Origin: Rhizaria sp. SCN 62-66 | Lineage: Eukaryota; Rhizaria, unplaced | DNA length: 64,000 bases | Assembly (NCBI GenBank): GCA_001724265.1 | Contig: MEDY01000017.1 | Location: 79,039-143,038, forward strand | Direction of reading: 5' to 3' | Notes under the pieces: model-generated | What the model saw: only the letters and a program-made list of their open reading frames with translations | Database searches by the model: none | Told to the model about the DNA's origin: nothing | Translations under genes and position numbers: made by a program | In this document: positions 32,759 through 43,429 of the stretch, one piece after another | Position numbering within the stretch: the stretch's first letter is position 1 | Layout: each line of letters starts with the position of its first letter

Positions 32759-34208
32759 TTAGAGCGCAGTCGCCTTGGCCTTGGCAGCCTCGGCCTCCTC
32801 CTTGCGCTTCTCCAGCACGTTCTTGATGAAGAACTCACCAGCGCGGTACGAAGAGCGGACGAGGGGGCCCGAGGCGACGTAGAGGAACCCCATTGACTCG
32901 GCCTCCTCCTGCCAGCCCTTGAACGCCTCGGGAGTGATGAACTCCTCCACGCGCAAGTGGCGCGGCGACGGGCGCAAATACTGTCCGAACGTCACGACGT
33001 TGACGTCGACGTCACGCAGCGCGCGGAGACAGGCACGGATCTCCTCGGGCTTCTCGCCGCAGCCGAGCATGAGCGACGTCTTGGTGATCACATCCGGGCG
33101 CGTCTTGCGCGCGTGCTCCAGCACCGACATCGTCTGCGCGAAGCTCGTGCGGCGGTCGCGCACGACATGTTGCAGAGACTCGACCGTCTCGACGTTGTGT
33201 GCGAAAACGTCGAGTCCCGCGTTGACGACGGTGGCGACGGACTCGAGGCGGCCGCGGAAGTCCGGTGTGAGCGCCTCGACGAGCGGCGAGGGCGTGTGCT
33301 GCTTTAGGAGGCGGATCGTCTGCGCGATGTGCTCCGCGCCGCCGTCGGGCAGGTCGTCGCGCGTCACCGATGTGAACACCACATAATCGAGCCCCCAGCG
33401 GAGAATGGCGTCGGAAACGTTGGCGGGCTCGTTGGGGTCGAGCGCGGGCGGGGTGCGGGACGTCTTGACGGCGCAGAAGCGGCAGGCGCGGGTGCATGTG
33501 TCGCCCATGAGCATAACGGTGGCAGTGGACTGGCCCTTCTTGCCGCCCCAGCACTCGCCGATGTTGGGGCAGTTCGCCTCCTCGCAGACAGTGGCGAGCT
33601 TGAGCTCGCGGACGGTGGAGCGCATGTGCTCGAACTGCTCGCCGCGCGGAGGGGACATGCGCAGCCACTCGGGCTTCGGGGACTTCTCCTTCTGCCGCGG
33701 GCGGGTAGATGCGGTGGAGGAGACGATGGGGATGCCAGCTGCGGCGGCCTCTTCGGCGGCGGCGGCGATGTCTTCGGGGCTTAGCGCGGTGGGGATACAC
33801 TGAGTGCGCAAATAGGAAGAAAAACATACGAAACGGCAATATAGCAACAAATACGTACAATACAGACAGACAAGTATCGAACGTGAGTTGATCGAGTGAG
33901 TGAGAATTTAGGTGAAGCAAAACAAGGGCGGTGAGAGAGGTCAAAGACAGTGTGCTTCGCACGAGAGCAGAGAGAACGCGTTGAGATTGTGATTGTTTGT
34001 TGTTGAGACGTACACCAACGGTGGAGACCGCGGGGTTGTGCTTAGGAGTGGAGTCGGGCTTGCTCATGAAGTCCTGCAGAGAGAGGCCGTCATCCGGCAA
34101 ACGCGAGGAGCCAGCAGCGTTAGCAGAGGGGTTGCCGGCCACGGTGGTGATCGAGCGGCACAGCGCGGCGGAAACCGCGCGAGCGCCGCTAAGGCGCGAG
34201 ACGAGCAT
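32759..34208 (-). CDS. LIAS: Mitochondrial lipoyl synthase
   Basis: Exons 34208-34014 and 33799-32759; 411 residues, TAA stop. The enzyme is a radical-SAM protein that inserts two sulfurs into octanoyl groups on E2 and H-protein subunits in mitochondria. [12 protein letters not shown] (C-x4-C-x5-C) binds the auxiliary 4Fe-4S cluster and CTRACRFC (C-x3-C-x2-C) binds the radical-SAM cluster. The C-terminal RSSYRAGE Ser ligand is present. Also seen are [15 protein letters not shown] and FAHNVETV. The N-terminus [19 protein letters not shown] is Arg/Ser/Ala-rich without acids, as in mitochondrial presequences. Length is normal for the family, unlike many neighbours. The splice joins STVG to [10 protein letters not shown]. 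Confidence 0.97.
33800..34013 (-). other. Intron of the lipoyl synthase gene (214 nt)
   Basis: Begins GTACGTCTC and ends GCGCACTCAG. Phase 0, AT-rich. Confidence 0.85.
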
Positions 34209-34606
34209 GGGGTGGCAACAGAAGCGGAGTCAGCGGCACCAAGGTTAGGTGAAGCTGGCGGGAGCTGCTGAAGCTGGTGCGGTCGATGGTGTACGACACA
34301 TAGGGCCGGGGAAAGATGAAAAAGGTGGGTTAGACAGCCGTATGAGGAGATTTAATTAAGAGAGGTTATAGTAAAGAAGTAATTGTTGCATTATATCTGC
34401 GCCGGGTCGTCTCATACGGTTGAAATCGCGCCATGGATGTCCGCGCAAACTCGCCATCTTTGCCCGTCGTCCGGACTCGAGAGCTGACCGTTGACCGAGG
34501 ATGGATATTCATAGCGAAGCATTTTAACGAATGTATTTTGTCAAAATCAATCAAGTGAAATCTCGGGGACGCCGGGGGTATGACTAAAAAGAAACAGTAT
34601 TTTGGG
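34209..34606. other. Intergenic region
   Basis: A 398-bp spacer holding the lipoyl synthase 5' flank and the next gene's 3' flank. No gene seen. Confidence 0.55.
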
Positions 34607-36805
34607 TTATTTAGATGGTTTCGCTGCACGCAATGAACGCGTCGTTAAATTGACAAGCTGGTCCCGGATAGAGCTTGACAATGAGGCGCTTTCATTCGCG
34701 TTTCCTAACGACTGGAGGACTGGCTGAATATCGTTCGTCACCGCAGCCGTCGCAGCGAAATCGTACACCCGACTGCCGAAGAAGTTCACCTCAATATCAA
34801 GAAGATACGCCGCAACTGCCTGCTCCGGCGAGCCTGTCCCCATCTTCAGCAGCGCCAGCACTTGGCCGCCGCCGCGCAGCAGCGCCGGAACGTCTTTGTG
34901 TTCCGCGGCGAGAAGCTGCCGCAGCACCCAGTAGAGCGCGGCGACGAGGTCCAGCTCGCCGGCGTCGACCGCGGCCGCGACGTCCGCCTCGGAGCGCGGC
35001 AGCAGCTTCTGCAGCAGCGCCACCACGGCCGCGACGTCGGCCTCTTTGAGCGCGCCGCGCTGTCGCGGCAGGAGCAGGCCTAGGAAGGACAGCGCGTGCA
35101 GCAGCGCGCCGCCGTCGGCCGCCGTGGCAACCACGCGCAGCGCCAGCGCGGCGGCCTCGGCCGCGCCGGGCGCCGAGGCCAGGTCGTCGCGCGCGGCCTC
35201 GGCGGCGGCCCACGGCATGCCCGCCGCGCCCGGGTCCAGCTGCCCCAGCGTCTGCAGCAGCACGTACACGAATACGCGGTGCGCGCGCGCCGCGGCGGCG
35301 TTCACGGCGCCGTCCGCCGCGGGCGCAGGCGGCTTGTGCGCGAGCGCGAGCAGCGCGGGCAGCACGGCCACCAAGGGCTTGCTGGCGAAGCAGCCGAGCG
35401 GGCGGTCGGGCGCGCGCTCCGTGCTCATCGAGACGACGCCGCTGCAGGCGTTGCTGCGCATCGCCGCGCGGCGCCCGGCCACGCGCAGCGCGTTAAAGCG
35501 CAGCAGCACGGCCGCGGCGACGGCGTGCGGCCACGCGCGCGGCTCGGCGTCGCTGCCGCCTAGCGCACGCTCGAGCCACGCGGAGGCCAGGACCTCGCCG
35601 TCGCCGCCGGCGTGACCCAGCGCGGCGCCGGAGTGCGCGAGGAAGGCGGCGCAGAAGGCGTCGCAGCTGCACCACAGCAACGCGTCGTCCGGGTGCGGAA
35701 ACAGGGGCGCTGCGGCCGGCGCCGTGGCGGCCGCGCTACCTGATTTGGCCGCGACGGCTGCCGCTGCAGTGAGCGGGCGGTGTGGCAGCGGAGCGAAGCG
35801 CACGAGCGCGGCCATAGCAGCGGGGCGCGGCGTGCCATTGCGGGTGTCCGCAGGGAGGGCGCTGCCGCGAATAGGTACAACGGGCCGCGCGCCGGGGCCG
35901 GCGATAATGCGCTGCGTCTCCTGTATGTTGATCAGACCGCTTCCGATAGCGCGGTTGAAGCGGTTTGGCACAGTGACGTCCTGGAACCGCCCTAGGCCGG
36001 GGAAAGCCCCGCGGTTGACGGGGACGAGTGGGCCGACGTTGCTAAGCATCTGGGGCACGGGGACGGCGCAGGATTGCTTGAGGCGCACGGGGGCGGCGTC
36101 CACGGGGACGGCGGTGGCGGTGTCGTCATTGTCATCAGCTTCGGTCTCGGTGTCAGCAGCCGCCGTCAGCGCCGCACCATCGGCCGCGGCGACTGCGGCC
36201 GCGGCATCTGGCGTGACGGCGACCGCGGCGGCGGCGGCGGGCGTGATCAGGTAGCGAGCATCGTCGCCGGTCATGAGCGCGTCGGCCAGCTGCGCCAGGC
36301 GCGCGAATACGAAGCCCGCCGCCGGCCGCGTCAGGTCGAGCCGCGACGGCGTGGGCCGCGTTGGTGTGGGCCGCGTTGGCGCTGTGTCGGTGTAGGTGTC
36401 GGTTTCGGCGACCTGGGTAGGGGAAAAGAAGCGCGAGAGATGGGCTGCGAGGGGCTTGACAACGCGCATAAGTTGGCAGTGCACGGTGAGAACCAGGCGA
36501 AAACGCGCGAGCTGGAACAGCGCCTCGGCTGCAGCCACGCGCGTCAGGTCGTCGTCACTCTCGAGGAACGGGAGCACGGCCGCGGCCACGTCGTGCGCGG
36601 CGAAGAAGCAGCTGATGTCCTTGTCGAGAGCCGCAGTTGCGTCGGAAACGCGGCCATCACGCGCAGTGGTGTCAAGACTAACACGGTACCGGCCGAGCTT
36701 GCGCAGCGCAGCGGGCAACAACCCAAGCGGGGTGAGGGCAGCGGTGCTTTCAGCAGCAGTGAGCGCAGACACAGCAGCTTCGAGGTTCAGCAACGACTTC
36801 GTCAT
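34607..36805 (-). CDS. Unknown protein, probably alpha-helical (armadillo/HEAT-like)
   Basis: 732 residues from the ATG at 36805 (MTKSLLNLEAAVSALTAAES), TAA stop. An in-frame ATG 27 codons upstream (36886) is less likely. Most of the sequence is Ala/Leu-rich amphipathic helix, for example DVAAAVLPFLESDDDLTRVA and AVVALLQKLLPRSEADVAAA, which suggests a helical-repeat solenoid. A Pro/Thr/Arg linker repeats PTRPTPTRPTPSR. A more conserved-looking core reads NRGAFPGLGRFQDVTVPNRF. I recognise no family. The coding signal is strong: long frame and high third-position GC. Confidence 0.75.
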   Translation of the reverse strand: MTKSLLNLEAAVSALTAAESTAALTPLGLLPAALRKLGRYRVSLDTTARDGRVSDATAALDKDISCFFAAHDVAAAVLPFLESDDDLTRVAAAEALFQLARFRLVLTVHCQLMRVVKPLAAHLSRFFSPTQVAETDTYTDTAPTRPTPTRPTPSRLDLTRPAAGFVFARLAQLADALMTGDDARYLITPAAAAAVAVTPDAAAAVAAADGAALTAAADTETEADDNDDTATAVPVDAAPVRLKQSCAVPVPQMLSNVGPLVPVNRGAFPGLGRFQDVTVPNRFNRAIGSGLINIQETQRIIAGPGARPVVPIRGSALPADTRNGTPRPAAMAALVRFAPLPHRPLTAAAAVAAKSGSAAATAPAAAPLFPHPDDALLWCSCDAFCAAFLAHSGAALGHAGGDGEVLASAWLERALGGSDAEPRAWPHAVAAAVLLRFNALRVAGRRAAMRSNACSGVVSMSTERAPDRPLGCFASKPLVAVLPALLALAHKPPAPAADGAVNAAAARAHRVFVYVLLQTLGQLDPGAAGMPWAAAEAARDDLASAPGAAEAAALALRVVATAADGGALLHALSFLGLLLPRQRGALKEADVAAVVALLQKLLPRSEADVAAAVDAGELDLVAALYWVLRQLLAAEHKDVPALLRGGGQVLALLKMGTGSPEQAVAAYLLDIEVNFFGSRVYDFAATAAVTNDIQPVLQSLGNANESASLSSSIRDQLVNLTTRSLRAAKPSK

Positions 36806-36862
36806 GGTGTGGTGGTGCAGTGTTTCTGGGATCACTGAAGCTCCGACAAATAAAAGACCTGG

Positions 36863-36869
36863 TTTTATA
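36863..36869 (-). promoter_or_regulatory. TATA-like element
   Basis: TATAAAA on the minus strand, about 60 nt upstream of the ATG at 36805. Spacing fits a core promoter; function is inferred. Confidence 0.3.
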
Positions 36870-37229
36870 CTAAGGATACGCGACAAATCCTCAGTCTTTT
36901 AAGTCTTCACTGAGTTGTGCGCGACCGAAAACGTGATTCCGCCAAAGCAGGACTCCGATAACATCAGGGGTTTGAGAGGGGTTGTTGTTCGCGACGATTT
37001 CGAGCGGAATACGCACAAATGAAAGATGAAATTACAAAATAAACAGAGGAAATTGTTGGAAAATATAGGAAACAAATCACGAGTCGCGATTTACGAACAA
37101 ATCTAGCGTACAATGCCTAGAAAGTTTGCCGAAGATACATGCCGGCCCGGCCACGAAGAGAAGAAACAAATGCTGTATTAATACACCAGCCTTCCGTCAC
37201 GACAGCTAAACACTATACTTTGTACATTT

Positions 37230-37245
37230 TGTACATATATGTACA
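37230..37245. repeat. 16-bp perfect palindrome
   Basis: TGTACATATATGTACA is its own reverse complement and is followed by an AT alternation to 37260. It could form a cruciform or be a dyad binding site; no function is shown. Confidence 0.6.
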
Positions 37246-37620
37246 CGTATATATATAATAAGCTTACAAAAATATATGGACCTGTATAATATTAAATTCT
37301 GGAATTTAAGAACGTGTTGAATATGATAGGTTTAAACGTCTAGATATTGTGTATTGTATACGATGATGCGCAAGTGCAAGTGTACTGGCGGCATTGTGCG
37401 ACCCAAAGAAGCGAGATTAATGTACGGCGTGGAAAAGTAGGTAACTTATTTTGATATCACGAGAGCAATCGTGGCCCGGATAGTTTAAACATAGACTAGT
37501 TTGCTTTCTTGCTTTGTGTTTGCGTTTAGTTAGTAGATAACGGTCTAAATATTGTTGCTGCAGTTCGCTCTGTTTGCGCGATGAAGTGTCACTGTGTGAG
37601 GCGTAGGCATGGCATAACAT

Positions 37621-40600
37621 TCATTGCGAAAGCCAAGGCTGCGGCTGCTGATGACGGCGGTGGTGAAGCTCGCTCCCACTTCCCGACGGCACTGACGACG
37701 ACACCACCGACACTGCAGAGTCCCCCGAGCCAGCGCCCGCGCCGGCGCCATGGCTCGCACCCGCACTCGACACAGAGCCAGCGCCCGTAGTACCCACGCC
37801 CGCAGTACCAGCGCCCACGCCCGTGCCCGCGCCCACGCTCGTGTTCGAGATGAAGCAAGCACTCGGCCTCGCGGCAGCGTTGGAGACAAGCACGGGAGCA
37901 GTGGGAACCGAGATGGGGGCAGCGACCGAGCCGACTGTGGGGAGAGATGACAGGATCGCGGCTGACGAAAGCGGCGCGGGCGGCGTCGCAGGCGCGCGCT
38001 GCAGCGGCGACGGCGGCCGTTTCGCGCGCACACTCCACTGCCCCAGCCCCGTCCCCAGTCCGAGTCCGTGTCCGTGCTGCGGCGACTGAGTGTTAGAGTG
38101 CGGGTTCGACTGCGATGGCGCCTGGAGCAGCGACTGCGCGCGGCCGAGAACGAGCGCGCCCGAGGTGTCAGCGACGGGCGGCAACTGCACAAGGTCCGGG
38201 ATGACGAACCTGCGCTCGCGGTCACCAGGCACCATAGCTTCGCTACATTCGCTGTCGCTGCCGCCATCGCTGTCGTTGTCGCGTTCGCAGTCGGCGGCGT
38301 CGCCGTCGCTGTCGCCGCGGTGTGACACGACCCCACTGCCGCCACTGCTGCGGCGTGCACTTGCGCTTTTACTCATGCTAGCGCACGCACGGGCGCCGCG
38401 GGCAGAGGCGCGGCAGGGCGTTGCAGCTGCGCCGGGGAGCGTGCGGGCGCCGCCGATGCTCGTGGAGTGAGCCGCGGAGTTGCTGTTGCAGCTGTTTGCG
38501 GCGGCGGTGAACACAGGACGCGGCGGCGTGCAGACACCGAGGAAACCACCCGCACCCGCAGTACCTGTGGTACCCGCGACCCCATGAGTACCAGCGACGG
38601 GGGGCGTGCCCTTAGTCGTGGGTACCGCAGGAGCGACCTTCGGCGTGCCACCTGTCCCGGTGACCGTGGGTGCGCCACTCTTGGCCTTGGGCACAGCAGC
38701 GGAGGCGGCGACGGCGGCGGCAAAGGCGGGCGGAGCGATCAGAGTCGGCAGCGGCAAAGCAACGTCTTCATACCCACTTACCATGCTGGCGCGGCCCCGA
38801 CCGAGATTGGGGGAGCTGCCCGCAGACACAGAGCCGACACCCGCCCCAGCTCCAGCGCTGGTGCCGGAGCTCAGGCTCGTGTTTGTGGCGAAAAGCAGAG
38901 GCACGGGCAGGGGCCGCGCGCGCTTGCTGGCGCTGGCTTCCTCGACACCGCCCGCAGCGGTGGCCACACCGCCCTTGCTCACGGTCACTGCAGTGAGGGC
39001 GGCGGCCAGAGCGCGGTCTTCCTTGGCGTCCGCGTCGTCCTCATCTTCGTCACTATTATCGGTTTTGTTGTCGTTCTTGTCATCGCCAGCTGTGCTGCCG
39101 CGGGAGAGACGGCGTTGCTGGCGCTGGCGCTGCTGCAACAGCTGCTGCTGCTCCGCAAAGAGTTGCCCCAGTGACAGTGTCGGCGAGTGGCGACGCTTCA
39201 ACCCACTCGCGTTCGCGCTCACGCTCGCACTTGCAGGCGCACTGGCACTGGCAGTCGCAGTCGACTTAGCGCCGGCGCCGGTGCCAATGGGCGTGCTCAT
39301 GTTGCTCGCGCTCGCCGCGGCGCGCTGGCAGTGGGCGCGGTAGGCAGAGTTGGCGGCGTTGATGTGCAGCAAAGCGGCCATGGCGGCGGCAACGCTCTCA
39401 ACGCCGTCTTTGGCGTCGCCGCTGTCACTGTGGTCGCTCGAGACTGAGTCCTCGTCGACGGCGCTCTTGTTGCGGAGAGTGGTGTTGTCGTCGTCGCTGT
39501 CGAGGTCGTTGAGCCCAGAGCCAGAGCCTGAGACCGCGCGAGCAGTGCCAATCTGACTGCTCTTGCTCTTAGCCTTGCCTTGGCCCTTGTCTTTGCCAGT
39601 GGCAGAGGCGGCGGCTGCGTTGGTAAAGGGGGCCTGAGCACGGGCAGAGAGCAGAGAGCGCGCGTCTTCAGGAAGCTGCAGCGTCATCATCGACTTGTTG
39701 GTCGACTTGCTGCTTTTAGGCGCAGTTACGGCGTCAGAGGCAGCGGCTGGGGACGAGGCAGGAGTCACCTTGACAGTCAGCCCACTGCGGCTGCCGGTGT
39801 TGTTGTTGTTCTCATCGTCGTCTTCACTGTCGCAGAGCTCGATGATCGTCCCACTCGAAGGCCTCGCACCACCTTCATTGTGACGCCTCGCGCCCTCACT
39901 GTGACCGTAGGCGTGGCCGTGCGCGTAACCGTGAGCAGTAGCGTCGTCGTCGTCGCAGTGCGTCAGAGCAGCGCGCACGACAGACTGCACGCCGTGCAAA
40001 GGGCACCACGCGCGGGCCGGAACCCAGGCCGAGCAGCACCGCGTCTGCGCAGACGAAGTGGTGAAGCGCTCATGCAGAGTGTTGTTTCTAACGCCGCCCG
40101 CGGTGGAGTCGTGGGTGAGCAGAGGAGGCGCATACGTCAGCGCTGGAATCTCATAGGTCAGCGCGGGCACGCTTCCGGGGGCGTGCTTGTCACCGCTCCC
40201 TTTGCCGCGAGTGACGAGTGCGGAGCTCAAGTCGAGCGCAAAATCGGCGTCAGAGTCGGAGGGCGCGTAGGTGAGTGCGGGGATTTCGTAAGTAAGCGCG
40301 GGCAGCGAGTTGTCGGCCGCGGCCGGGACGGAGGTAACGAACGCGGAGTGTGTGGCGTTCCAACGGGGCGCCGCGTCCTCCGTGTCGGCGTTAAGGCCGT
40401 TGGTGCGGTGCGCGGCGGCGGCGTGGGGGTCGTACGTTGTCAAGTAGCGCGACTGCAATGATAAGCTGCTGTCGGTCTAAGCGACGGTCATGGGAAAGCT
40501 CTGTGTGCTGGGGACGACGCCGGCGCCGGCTGGGCTGTGGTGGAGTGCCGCAGCAGAGTTGTGCCGAGTCGTGGAGAAGGCGTAGTCATCGCTGTCAAGC

Positions 40601-40953
40601 ATGGAGGCGCAGGACAGCGGAGCGGGCGCGGCAGCACGCGGGAACGACTGCAACGACGCTGACACAGGTGCATGCATTGGCGCGGGCACATGAGCAGGCC
40701 ACGAGGATGACGCAGAGAAGGAGGAAGCTGCAGTGACGGGAGCGGCGTGACGGACGAGGTCAGATGCGGCAGCGACGCTGCGGGACGTGAGCTCGTGCCA
40801 CTGGTGGGGCGGGAAGCGAGCGCTGGCAGCAGCGTGTGGACCGTGGTAGGCGGTGGACGCGTTGGCGGCGTTGGGGATGGCGGAGGCTGCGGCGGCGGCG
40901 GACTTGGTAGTGCCGCTCTGCTGGGGGACAGACCAGAACCCCGGCGCGCTCAT
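37621..40953 (-). CDS. Unknown low-complexity protein with one in-frame TAG
   Basis: Starting at the ATG at 40953 (MSAPGFWSVPQQSGTTKS), the frame runs 1,110 codons to TGA at 37621-37623 with one internal TAG at 40477-40479. Other in-frame starts exist upstream, up to 41199. The protein is mostly disordered: Ser/Ala/Gly/Thr-rich with acidic patches and one Gln-rich helix (LFAEQQQLLQQRQRQQRR). A peptide LPALTYEIPALTYAP occurs at about 40262-40306 and an almost identical copy at about 40126-40170. A short ordered-looking motif is FVIPDLVQLPPVADTSGALV. No family recognised. A nuclear regulatory protein is possible but unsupported. Confidence 0.65.
40126..40306. repeat. Duplicated PALTYEIPALTYAP coding repeat
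   Basis: Two 14-15 codon copies, each itself a tandem of PALTY, separated by about 30 codons. Third positions differ between the copies, so the peptide looks conserved rather than recently duplicated. Confidence 0.75.
40477..40479 (-). other. In-frame TAG codon in the 37621-40953 gene
   Basis: Codon 159, between QSFPMTVA and TDSSLSLQSRYL. The same frame is open on both sides. A 39- or 42-nt GT..TAG stretch would preserve frame if spliced, so this site alone is not decisive. Confidence 0.7.
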
Positions 40954-41296
40954 GGGCAGACCGTGGGAAATAGTCTGTCGCGGATTGTGATTAAAACTGA
41001 AACAAGAAACAGACATGCGTGGTGCACCTGTTGTGAGCAAAAATTGGTTCAATTGACGTTGGTGGCGATCACGGGACTTCGAACTTCTTAGGGCGCGAGA
41101 GGACACGTTTTCCAGTCGACTCTCGTCGATTCGAGAATGCAGCACCCAAAAACGATTTGTGGTGGAAACTAATCCGAGACATGCACGGTACTTTTTCACT
41201 CTATTGCATAATAATAATAACTGATTCTATGTATTCAAGTTTCATACTATCTATTTCTATGTGTTAAGTATGAATGTGAGCTATTTTCAGGCTTCA
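40954..41296. other. Intergenic region / 5' flank of the 37621-40953 gene
   Basis: 343 bp. It may include a 5' UTR or extra N-terminal codons of the 37621-40953 gene, whose start is uncertain. It becomes AT-rich toward 41190-41290. Confidence 0.4.
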
Positions 41297-43193
41297 TTAA
41301 ATGACATTGCTGTGGCCGAGGGTACAGTTGGCTGTTGCTGGACGCACAAAGACCTGCTGCAGGATCAACCCTTCCCCACCGACCACACTTGCACTCGCAG
41401 TCGCAGCTGCTTTAGTAAGCGGTGCAACCACGCCTGCGGAGGCAAGCACCCACTCAGGCAGCACGTGCTTCGTAGCCACAAATCCTTCCTTCCGCGCGCA
41501 CTCCGCAATGAGCGTTTCCACAGTTGCACTCCGCGGCGGATGCGTCAACACGAAGACATCCCACCGCTGAGCCTCTGAATCGTCGCTATCGTCACTGTAA
41601 ACGCGCAACTCTTCAGCACGCGCTGCTTGGTTGTTGTGTGGCAAAGTGAACAGCGCCGAGACCGTGGCGAAAAGGGACCCGACTGCGGCAGCATCGTACA
41701 CAACATCCGACGCTACAACCAAATCCGGACGGGAGAAGCGAGTGAGAATGGCTCCCGCAGATGCTGTGCCGTTGACAGAAATAGGGGCGGAGCCCACGGC
41801 CGTTGCACCGCTCGCAAGACGATGTTGCAGCTGTCGGACACCCCTGTGGTCGGTACTACTTTCACAGATGCCGTTGTCTGCGCAATCGTCGGCGTCAGTG
41901 CGGTTGCAACGGCACTGCGTCAATGCCGCCGGTGAGATCAGCGTGTTTCCGCCTAGATATCCCGGTTCAGGGTCACTGCGCGAAGCCGGAGTGGTCCACG
42001 TGAGCGGAAACGCAAAGTAGTCGATACTCACATTCGTGCCCCTTTTAGCGTTCGCATTAGCGCTGAGAATGCGCTGTTGCAACACTGCCGCATTGCGTGC
42101 TGCTAAGGCAAGCGCCTGTGCGTTTTTGTCAGTAACAGCCAACACGTGCCTCGGATTTGTGACACTCACACTTGCATTTGCATCCGCTGAATCTGTGGTA
42201 GCTGATGCTGTCAAGAGCTCCGCAACAGCGGCAGAAAGCAGACCTGCGCCGGCGCCAAGCTCCACACAGCGCAGCCCGCGGCGACGCAGCAGCGGCCCGT
42301 TCAGCGGCAGCGGTGACCGAGGCACGCTACTGTCGTTATTGAAGGTGGTATTGGAGGATATGAGAGGAGCGAGCGCACATAGCAGCCAATGAGCACCAGC
42401 ACGCGCGGGCTGCCATAGTGCGAGCCCGGACGACTCGGTCGTGAATACGCCCGCGGGCAGGTGCTGAAGCTGCACAGTCACGCTTGTGATGGCCGCGCTC
42501 GAGCCACTGAGCGCGTGAGACGCGACCGTGGCAGTGTTAGTGTTGCTTTGAGGGCTCTGAGCAGAACTATGCACGGACAGTGGGGGCGCAAAGCCGGGGA
42601 GCGGGCGTAGCGGGAATGTGTGCGCATGCAGTGCCAGTGGTAGTCCTGCAAAGACATCGGTCTCACCTGTGCCAAGACTCGATGCTTCTGTTGCTGCTGC
42701 AGTTGCAGTTGCATTCGTCGTTGTTGTATTGGCGGCGGCCGGAGTCCAATACAGTAACGCACCGTGAGACAGACCGAGCTCAGCAAGCGACTGCATGTAG
42801 GAAGAGGCGGGAAATAACGGTGGCATTAACCCCACGGGAGCGGAGAGCGCGCGCAAAGCAGCGGGCACGTGCGCAGGTGCGCGCGTTGAGAGATGAGAGT
42901 TCGTGAGATGACCAGCAGAGACGTCGACACTTACGGCTGCAGGGTCGACGAAGTCGTCGCCTCCTGGAGGCACACGCCACAGGGTCGCGCCGGGCGACAC
43001 ATGGGCAATCTTTTCAAGAAGCTATACAAGCAAGATAGGTGATCTGGTGAGGTAGGCGCGCAGAAAATAACAATAGTGCAAGCTGATATTAGATAGTGTG
43101 ACGTCGTACCTTTGTCCGGAGTTCCCCGAGTGTGATCTCAGGTGTCACGTCAAACCTAAAAGTGCCAGTTTGACCTTGAATTCGAATAATCAT
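41297..43193 (-). CDS. Ubiquitin-like domain fused to a METTL21/FAM86-like (Methyltransf_16) methyltransferase
   Basis: Exons 43193-43110 and 43021-41297; 602 residues, TAA stop. Exon 1 encodes MIIRIQGQTGTFRFDV and, after splicing, LRTKLLEKIAHVSPGATLWR. This is a beta-grasp pattern like the NPL4 N-terminal ubiquitin-like domain. The C-terminal half has RCVELGAGAGLLSAAVAELL (SAM motif I), HVLAVTDKNAQALALAARNA (motif II acidic residue) and FSRPDLVVASDVVYDAAAV, matching the (D/E)xxYxx catalytic loop of METTL21/FAM86 protein-lysine methyltransferases. It ends in FVLTHPPRS and EGFVATKHV strands. The two parts are joined by a Ser/Ala-rich linker. Substrate unknown. The methyltransferase call is strong; the ubiquitin-like call depends on the spliced first exon. 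Confidence 0.8.
43022..43109 (-). other. Intron of the Ubl-methyltransferase gene (88 nt)
   Basis: Begins GTACGACGTC and ends GCTTGTATAG, phase 0. Splicing joins TPEITLGELRTK to LLEKIAHVSPG. Confidence 0.8.
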
Positions 43194-43429
43194 TGAAACA
43201 ATGAATAACTCGCGTTTGACGATCAAATCACGCCACAAAAACAGGTTTTGTTTTCGCGCTAAGCCAGCTGATCAGCGACTCCGCGCCACCACAAAAACGA
43301 GCGCGCTTCCAAACGAGTCCAGATACCGGCTTAAAATCACAATGAAGCACAGCGAAAAGACAATATCAAAAGCATATGTATTCGTTCTATCTAATTATAA
43401 CAATGAATGACATGAATAAGCAAGTTGGC

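Larger units (their letters stand above)
36806..37620. other. AT-rich intergenic region
   Basis: 815 bp. It holds the 5' flank of the 34607-36805 gene and the 3' flank of the 37621-40953 gene. The section 37180-37340 is very AT-rich, with repeated GTACAT/ATATAT words. No gene seen. Confidence 0.55.
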
